Shown here: positions 15,601-20,445 of the stretch, in pieces
How positions within the stretch are numbered: the first letter of the stretch is position 1
How the letters are laid out: each line of letters starts with the position of its first letter
DNA from: Clostridium sp. CAG:780
GTDB lineage: Bacteria > Bacillota > Clostridia > TANB77 > CAG-508
NCBI GenBank assembly: GCA_000434195.1
Contig: HF994444.1
Coordinates: 1-20,445, forward strand
DNA length: 20,445 nucleotides
Reading direction: 5' to 3'
The notes under the pieces: generated by a model
What the model was told of the DNA's origin: nothing
What the model saw: the letters and a program-made list of their open reading frames with translations, nothing else
Database searches by the model: none
Translations under genes and position numbers: made by a program

Positions 15601-16187
15601 AAGAGAAAAGAGAACAAGAAGTACAAATAACGCAAGAGCCAAAATTCATAAATGAAGAAGTAAAAACAAAACTTACAGGAGCACAAAAAGGAACTTTAAT
15701 ACATTTATGTCTGCAAAAAATGAAAGAAACAGAAGAATACAATTTAGAAAAAATAACTGAATTGATAGAGGAATTAAAAGATAAAGAAATAATAACAGAA
15801 ATTGAAGTGCAAAACATAGATAAAGAAAAATTACTGGAATATACAAATTCGCAACTTTGGACAGAATTAAAACAAGCAAAAGAAATACACAAAGAACATC
15901 CATTTTACATTAATATAAAGGCAAGTAGAATATATAATCAAATAAATAAGGAAGATGATGAAGAAATATTAGTTCAAGGTGTAATTGACTTATTCTTTAT
16001 TGACAAAGATGATAAATTGATACTGGTAGACTATAAAACAGATTATGTTCAAAACGAAAATGAATTAGTAGAAGAATACAAAGGACAGCTTGACCTTTAT
16101 AAGGAAGCTTTAGAACAATCTTTAGATAAAAAGGTAGATAAAATGTGCATATATAGTGTGTATTTGAACAAGTTAATAGAAATTTGA
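12614..16187 (+). pseudogene. addA: ATP-dependent helicase/nuclease subunit A, frameshifted in the Walker A motif
   Basis: AddA of the AddAB helicase-nuclease processes double-strand DNA ends for RecA-dependent repair. The frame opens at ATG 12614 (AAGGAG 8 nt upstream) with MSEVKWTNEQLNAITKKDSN and ILVAAAA. An extra base, best read as C12695, then shifts the frame and gives a stop at 12752-12754 after 46 residues. Removing it restores GSGKTAVLVERIIRR (Walker A) and joins the open frame to 16187, about 1190 residues, normal for AddA. Everything after is intact: DEYQD (motif II), VGDVKQSIYKFRQARP, NFRSRSNILDFTN, TIHKSKGLEFPVVIL, ILYVALTRAKEKL, and a RecB-type nuclease domain (GVIDLF, LVDYKTD, QLDLY). 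It is either a recent mutation or a sequencing/assembly error. Translation from the internal ATG 12810 would lack the ATP-binding loop. No addB lies next to it. Confidence 0.93.
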
Positions 16188-16220
16188 ATATGATAAAATT
16201 TTGCGTAAATATTTTTGAAA

Positions 16221-16424
16221 CTCTTAGTGTTACTATATTATATTTTGAGAAGGTCGAATTGAAAATGATTGAGCCTAGGAGTTCTTAATAAAGTTTTACG
16301 GAAAGAGTTCAGGTGGATTCAGTTATGAATCCATACGTGGAAGGGTGCCGTAAAACTCATTTAGAAATCCTTGCGAAATTGTTTGAACGAGAACTTTGAA
16401 AAATATAATATATAACACTAAGAA
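16221..16424 (+). ncRNA. Candidate structured RNA of about 200 nt, class unassigned
   Basis: The gap 16188-16475 has no coding frame but holds four nested helices. P1 pairs 16223-16246 with 16400-16422 (23 bp, one bulged C at 16233). P2 pairs GGAGUUCU 16278-16285 with AGAACUUU 16390-16397. P3 pairs GUUUUACGG 16293-16301 with CCGUAAAAC 16348-16356. P4 pairs UGGAUUCA 16314-16321 with UGAAUCCA 16326-16333, closed by a GUUA loop. The long closing stem with internal unpaired strands and an apical hairpin recalls 6S RNA in outline, but I cannot match a conserved sequence. A weak promoter TTGAAT (16184-16189)-16-TAAATA would start it near 16220. No U-run follows, so it may be processed or be the leader of rqcP, 51 nt downstream. 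Confidence 0.6.
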
Positions 16425-16475
16425 AGAATAGAAATAAAATTAAAATGCAAATAGTATTACACGAAAGGAGCAATT

Positions 16476-16715
16476 ATGCGTTTAGACAAATTTTTAAAAG
16501 TATCAAGAATAATAAAAAGAAGAACAGTTGCAAATGAAGCGGCAGACTGTGGTAGAATATATGTAAACGGAAAAGCAGTAAAACCAAGTTATGAAGTAAA
16601 AGTAAATGATATAATAGAAACAAAATTTGGCGATAAAACAACAAAATTTAAAATCATATGTATACCAACAGTACAAGGTAAAAATATGCCAAAATTAGTA
16701 GAAGAAATAGAATAG
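16476..16715 (+). CDS. rqcP: S4-domain ribosome quality-control protein RqcP (YabO family)
   Basis: A 79-residue protein that is essentially one S4 RNA-binding domain: MRLDKFLKVSRIIKRRTVAN, then the GRIYVNGKAVKPSYEVKVNDII strand-turn typical of the fold. RqcP binds stalled 50S subunits and works with RqcH to add C-terminal alanine tails to blocked nascent chains. Size and sequence fit RqcP/YabO rather than the larger S4 pseudouridine synthases or the heat-shock protein Hsp15, though Hsp15-like naming is possible. The ATG follows GAAAGGAG at 6 bp. It has a structured leader candidate upstream and its own terminator downstream. Confidence 0.88.
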   Translation: MRLDKFLKVSRIIKRRTVANEAADCGRIYVNGKAVKPSYEVKVNDIIETKFGDKTTKFKIICIPTVQGKNMPKLVEEIE

Positions 16716-16719
16716 CAAG

Positions 16720-16745
16720 AGCAAGGAAGAAATTCCTTGCTTTTA
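16720..16745 (+). terminator. Terminator after rqcP
   Basis: A perfect 9-bp stem AGCAAGGAA (16720-16728)/TTCCTTGCT (16733-16741) closed by a stable GAAA tetraloop and followed by TTTAT. It starts 4 bp past the rqcP stop. Confidence 0.8.
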
Positions 16746-16747
16746 TA

Positions 16748-16776
16748 TTGAAAAAAATCCCTGTGCGTGATAGAAT
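16748..16776 (+). promoter_or_regulatory. Predicted promoter of dnaE
   Basis: -35 TTGAAA (16748-16753), 17-bp spacer, -10 TAGAAT (16771-16776), 35 bp before the dnaE ATG and directly after the rqcP terminator. Confidence 0.6.
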
Positions 16777-16811
16777 ATGACATATGTTAAAGAAAAATTG
16801 GAGGAATATAT

Positions 16812-19800
16812 ATGGCAGAATTTGTACATTTGCATGTGCATAGTGAATTCAGTTTACTAGATGGAGCAAATAGAATAAAAGACTTACCAGTAAGAGCAAA
16901 AGAACTTGGAATGAAGGCAATGGCTATAACTGACCACGGTGTTATGTTTGGAGTAATTGACTTTTACAAAGCTTGTATGGCAAATGGAATAAAACCTATC
17001 ATAGGATGTGAAGTATATGTTGCTCCAAGAAAAAGGACTGACAAAGATCCAAATATAGATGCAAGATACAATCACTTAATTCTTCTTGCAAAAGATAACG
17101 AAGGATATAAAAATTTAACAAAGTTAGTATCAATAGGATTTACAGAAGGATTTTATTACAAACCTCGTATAGATAAAGAAGTATTAGAAAAATATCATGA
17201 AGGCTTAATATGTTGTAGTGCATGTTTAGCAGGAGAAATACCACAGGCAATATTAAAAGGCGATATGGATGAAGCAGAAAAAGCAGCAATGTGGTTTAAA
17301 AATATATTTGGAGAAGACTACTATTTAGAGATACAAAATAATGGAATAAATGAACAAGTTTTAGTAAATCAAAAGCTAGTAGAATTATCACATAAGCTAG
17401 ACATACCATTAGTTGCAACAAATGATTCACATTATCTAAAAAAAGAAGATGCATACAACCACGAGATATTGCTATGCATACAAACAGGCAAAAAGATTAC
17501 AGATGATGACAGAATGAGATTTGAAACAGATGAACTTTATATAAAATCACCGAAAGAAATGAGTGATTATTTCTCGGGCGTGCCAGAAGCAATAGAGAAC
17601 ACAGTAAAAATAGCAGACAAATGCAATGTAACATTTGAGTTTGGACATACAATACTTCCAAACTATGATGTGCCAGCAGAATATGCAACTCACTATGATT
17701 ACTTGAAGAAATTATGCGATGATGGAATAAAAAATAGATATGGAGAAAATCCATCACAAGAAATAATAGATAGAGAAAATTATGAACTAGAAGTAATCAA
17801 AAAAATGGGGTATGTAGATTATTTCTTAATCGTGTGGGATTACATACATTATGCTAAAACTCAAAATATACCAGTAGGACCAGGAAGAGGCTCTGGTGCA
17901 GGATCGATTGTAGCATATGCCATAGAAATAACTGACATAGATCCAATAAAATATGGATTAATATTTGAAAGATTCTTAAATCCAGAGAGAATAAGTATGC
18001 CTGATTTTGACGTTGACTTCTGTTACGAAAGAAGACAGGAAGTAATAGACTATGTTGGCAGAAAGTACGGTCAAGACCATGTTTCTCAGATAATAACATT
18101 TGGAACAATGTCTGCAAGAATGGTAATTAGAGATGTAGCAAGAGTGTTGGATGTTCCATATGCAAATGCTGACAAACTTGCAAAAATGATACCAAATGAA
18201 ATTCATATAACAATAAAAAAAGCACTAGAACAAAACAAAGAATTGGCAGACGAATATGAAAACAATCCAGAAACAAAAAGATTGTTAGATATTGCAATGG
18301 CATTAGAAGGAATGCCAAGACAGGCTTCAACTCATGCTTGTGGAATTGTTATAACAAAAGATCCAGTTGTAACATATGTTCCTTTATATGAAAGAGATGG
18401 AGTAGTTTCAACTCAATATATAATGACAACACTAGAAGAACTTGGACTTCTAAAGATGGACTTCTTAGGATTAAGAACTTTGACAGTTATACAAGATACA
18501 ATAGATCTTGTAAAAAAGGACAAAGGAATAGATGTAGAGTTTGATGCAAATATGAACGATCCAAAAGTCTTTAAGCAATGGCAAGAAGGAACTTCAATGG
18601 GAATATTCCAGTTTGAAAGCCAAGGAATGACTAACTTTATGAAGGAGCTTAAGCCAGACTGTCTAGAAGATATAATAGCCGGAGTTTCTTTGTACAGACC
18701 AGGACCAATGGACCAGATTCCAAGATATATAGCAAACAAAAAAGATCCAGAACATGCAGTATATACACATCCATCGTTAAAACCAATATTAAAAGTTACA
18801 TATGGATGTATGGTTTATCAAGAACAAGTTATGCAAATAGTTAGAGATTTGGCTGGATATTCGTTAGGAAGAGCTGATCTAGTTCGTCGTGCTATGGGAA
18901 AGAAAAAGCTAGATGTAATGGCAAAAGAAAGAGAAATTTTCATAAACGGACAAGTTGATGAAAATGGAAATGTCATAGTTCCAGGTTGCGTAAGAAATGG
19001 AATAGACGAGGTATCAGCAAATAAAATATTCGATGAGATGGCAGAATTCGCAAAATATGCATTTAACAAGTCACACGCAGCTTGCTATGCAGTAGTTGCA
19101 TACAGAACAGCATATCTAAAAACATATTATCCAAATGAATTTATGGCAGCAATGTTAAACAGCTTTTTAGGAAATTTAGACAAAATACCAGAATATATAG
19201 ATGAATGTAGAAAGCTAAACATTGATATTTTAAAACCAGACATCAATAAAAGCTTTACAAAATTCACAGTAGATGATGGAAAAATCAGGTTTGGTCTAGG
19301 AAGTATAAAAAATGTAGGAATAGCAGCAGTTGATGCAATAGTTCATAATAGAGAAAAAGATGGCGAATATAAGAGCTTTACAGACTTCTGTGAAAGAATG
19401 GAAGGGGAAGCTGTTAATAAAAAGTGCATAGAAAGTTTAATAAAAGCAGGAGCTTTTGATAACTTTGCAGAAACTAGAAGTACGCTAATGGCTTCGTTTG
19501 AAGATATATTAGATACAATAAGTGGAATGTCAAAAAAGAATATACAAGGACAAGTATCAATGTTTGACTTTGGAAAAACAGAAGAGTCAAATGATATGGA
19601 AAAACTAAAATATAATTATACAACATTAAAAGAATACACTGATCAAGAATTATTATCAATGGAAAAAGAAATGCTTGGAATATACATATCAGGACATCCT
19701 CTTGAAAAATATAGAGAACAAATTGCAAAACAAGCTAATATAAATACTTTACAAATCAGAGAGTTTGAACAACTATCACAGGCAGAAATGGAAAATCCAG

Positions 19801-20315
19801 AACTATTAGATAATAGAGGACAAATTAAACTGCTACAGGACGGTCAATTTGTTAAATTTGCAGGGATAATAACATCAATCAAAAAGAAATATACTAAAAA
19901 TAATAAGATAATGGCATTTGCAACGTTAGAAGATTTATATGGTAGCATAGAAGTAATAATATTTGAGAATTGTTATCTACAATGCTCAAACGAGTTGATA
20001 GATGAGAATATAGTATTAGTAGAAGGTAGATTAAGTATTAGAGAAGATGAAGATACAAAAATAGTTGCAAGAGAAATAAAAAAATTCGAAGATACAAAAT
20101 CAAAAAGCTTGTATATAAATATAACAAAGTTATCTGAAGAAAAGAAAAATCAATTAAGAGGAGCATTGAAATTCTTTACAGGAGATAAAAATAATGTGCC
20201 AGTTGTAATAATAAATGGGGAAAGAAATGATCCTGCTGGTGGACTATATGTGACAAAAGATATTCTAGAAGAACTTCAGGAAATAGTTGGACAGGAAAAC
20301 GCAAAAATACAATAA
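16812..20315 (+). CDS. dnaE: DNA polymerase III subunit alpha (DnaE)
   Basis: A 1167-residue replicative C-family polymerase. The N-terminal PHP domain starts FVHLHVHSEFSLLDG, with metal-site histidines H6/H8/H10 and DHGVMFG intact, so proofreading or pyrophosphatase chemistry is possible. The palm carries GPGRGSGAGS and the catalytic MPDFDVDF (D398, D400), with the third Asp in LLKMDFLGLRTLT. The helix-hairpin-helix region and an OB fold (VKFAGIITSIKKKYT to GSIEVIIF) follow. Bacillota normally also use PolC as main polymerase; this is the DnaE type and PolC is not in the window. Length is typical for the family. The ATG has GGAGG 8 nt upstream. It is a single gene with its own promoter and terminator. 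Confidence 0.98.
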   Translation: MAEFVHLHVHSEFSLLDGANRIKDLPVRAKELGMKAMAITDHGVMFGVIDFYKACMANGIKPIIGCEVYVAPRKRTDKDPNIDARYNHLILLAKDNEGYKNLTKLVSIGFTEGFYYKPRIDKEVLEKYHEGLICCSACLAGEIPQAILKGDMDEAEKAAMWFKNIFGEDYYLEIQNNGINEQVLVNQKLVELSHKLDIPLVATNDSHYLKKEDAYNHEILLCIQTGKKITDDDRMRFETDELYIKSPKEMSDYFSGVPEAIENTVKIADKCNVTFEFGHTILPNYDVPAEYATHYDYLKKLCDDGIKNRYGENPSQEIIDRENYELEVIKKMGYVDYFLIVWDYIHYAKTQNIPVGPGRGSGAGSIVAYAIEITDIDPIKYGLIFERFLNPERISMPDFDVDFCYERRQEVIDYVGRKYGQDHVSQIITFGTMSARMVIRDVARVLDVPYANADKLAKMIPNEIHITIKKALEQNKELADEYENNPETKRLLDIAMALEGMPRQASTHACGIVITKDPVVTYVPLYERDGVVSTQYIMTTLEELGLLKMDFLGLRTLTVIQDTIDLVKKDKGIDVEFDANMNDPKVFKQWQEGTSMGIFQFESQGMTNFMKELKPDCLEDIIAGVSLYRPGPMDQIPRYIANKKDPEHAVYTHPSLKPILKVTYGCMVYQEQVMQIVRDLAGYSLGRADLVRRAMGKKKLDVMAKEREIFINGQVDENGNVIVPGCVRNGIDEVSANKIFDEMAEFAKYAFNKSHAACYAVVAYRTAYLKTYYPNEFMAAMLNSFLGNLDKIPEYIDECRKLNIDILKPDINKSFTKFTVDDGKIRFGLGSIKNVGIAAVDAIVHNREKDGEYKSFTDFCERMEGEAVNKKCIESLIKAGAFDNFAETRSTLMASFEDILDTISGMSKKNIQGQVSMFDFGKTEESNDMEKLKYNYTTLKEYTDQELLSMEKEMLGIYISGHPLEKYREQIAKQANINTLQIREFEQLSQAEMENPELLDNRGQIKLLQDGQFVKFAGIITSIKKKYTKNNKIMAFATLEDLYGSIEVIIFENCYLQCSNELIDENIVLVEGRLSIREDEDTKIVAREIKKFEDTKSKSLYINITKLSEEKKNQLRGALKFFTGDKNNVPVVIINGERNDPAGGLYVTKDILEELQEIVGQENAKIQ

Positions 20316-20361
20316 TGTCGAAACGTGCTTGGCGGTAAAAATATGTAAAATCATAGAAAGA

Positions 20362-20403
20362 CCTAAAATATTAGATTTTTAGCTAACATTTTAGGCCTTT
20401 TTT
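20362..20403 (+). terminator. Terminator after dnaE
   Basis: Stem CCTAAAAT-A-TTAG/CTAA-C-ATTTTAGG (20362-20374 with 20383-20395, one mismatch, 8-nt loop) is followed by CCTTTTTTT. The remaining bases to the window end show nothing recognisable. Confidence 0.85.
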
Positions 20404-20445
20404 GCATTCCAAAAATTTTTTAATTAAATATATAATTTAATAAAA

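Noticed and set aside
12810..16187. Reading addA as an intact 1125-residue gene starting at ATG 12810
   Set aside because: The frame is open well upstream of 12810 and encodes GSGKT and FTNAAAAEM there. That ATG lies within conserved sequence without a ribosome site, so the true gene starts at 12614 and is frameshifted.
16215..16243. Promoter TTGAAA-17-TTATAT inside the closing stem of the RNA candidate
   Set aside because: A start there would leave the 5' arm of the 23-bp stem untranscribed. The perfect pairing argues that transcription begins upstream.
16247..16424. T-box riboswitch before rqcP (AGGGUG-CCG looks a little like the T-box motif)
   Set aside because: The canonical AGGGUGGNACCGCG is incomplete, no specifier stem or terminator is seen, and the downstream gene is not an aminoacyl-tRNA or amino-acid gene.
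1..20445. CRISPR arrays, tRNAs, rRNAs, insertion sequences, prophage
   Set aside because: No regularly spaced direct repeats, cloverleaf or rRNA-like sequence, transposase DDE motif with inverted ends, or phage gene was seen. The Rpn genes are only distantly transposase-related by name.

Overview
The window is about 20 kb of very AT-rich DNA from a low-GC Gram-positive bacterium (Bacillota, most likely a fermentative Clostridia-type anaerobe). The evidence is AT-biased codons (ATA, AGA, AAA), strong AGGAGG-type ribosome sites, sigma-A-like promoters with 17-bp spacers, an oxygen-sensitive pyruvate formate-lyase with its activase, an AddA-type (not RecBCD) recombination nuclease, and RqcP. TGA ends the addA frame, so the standard bacterial code (table 11) applies. 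No rRNA, tRNA, CRISPR array or recognisable insertion sequence was seen.

Layout. 1-153: 3' end of an Rpn/PD-(D/E)XK nuclease gene. 193-3171 (minus): pflB-pflA, with a promoter upstream. 3306-3635 (minus): a small XRE regulator, divergent from a two-gene membrane/coiled-coil operon (3845-4699); inverted repeats lie at both divergent promoters. 4733-5686 (minus): M14 zinc carboxypeptidase. 5850-7070: membrane-anchored DNA/RNA non-specific endonuclease followed by a small acidic protein. 7153-8022: DUF5684 membrane protein. 8048-8548 (minus): MscL with a C-terminal zinc ribbon. 8724-11192: pyruvate kinase and Mn-dependent inorganic pyrophosphatase, each with its own promoter. 11542-12432: full-length Rpn paralogue. 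12614-16187: addA, broken by one extra base inside the Walker A motif. 16221-16424: an intergenic segment with four nested helices that looks like a structured RNA of unassigned class. 16476-16715: rqcP. 16812-20315: dnaE.

Central carbon functions sit together: PflB/PflA converts the pyruvate made by pyruvate kinase, and pyrophosphatase pulls biosynthetic reactions forward. The right third is information processing (AddA, RqcP, DnaE). Most genes are single units bounded by hairpin terminators, several of which serve two converging genes.

Main points for a second look: (a) the single-base frameshift in the addA Walker A codons, with no addB next to it; (b) a 54-bp element, 42/54 identical, in front of two unrelated nuclease genes (secreted endonuclease and Rpn), carrying an embedded TGGACA-17-TATAAT promoter; (c) the ~200-nt structured RNA candidate before rqcP; (d) the endonuclease plus acidic partner pair, reminiscent of nuclease-inhibitor pairs.
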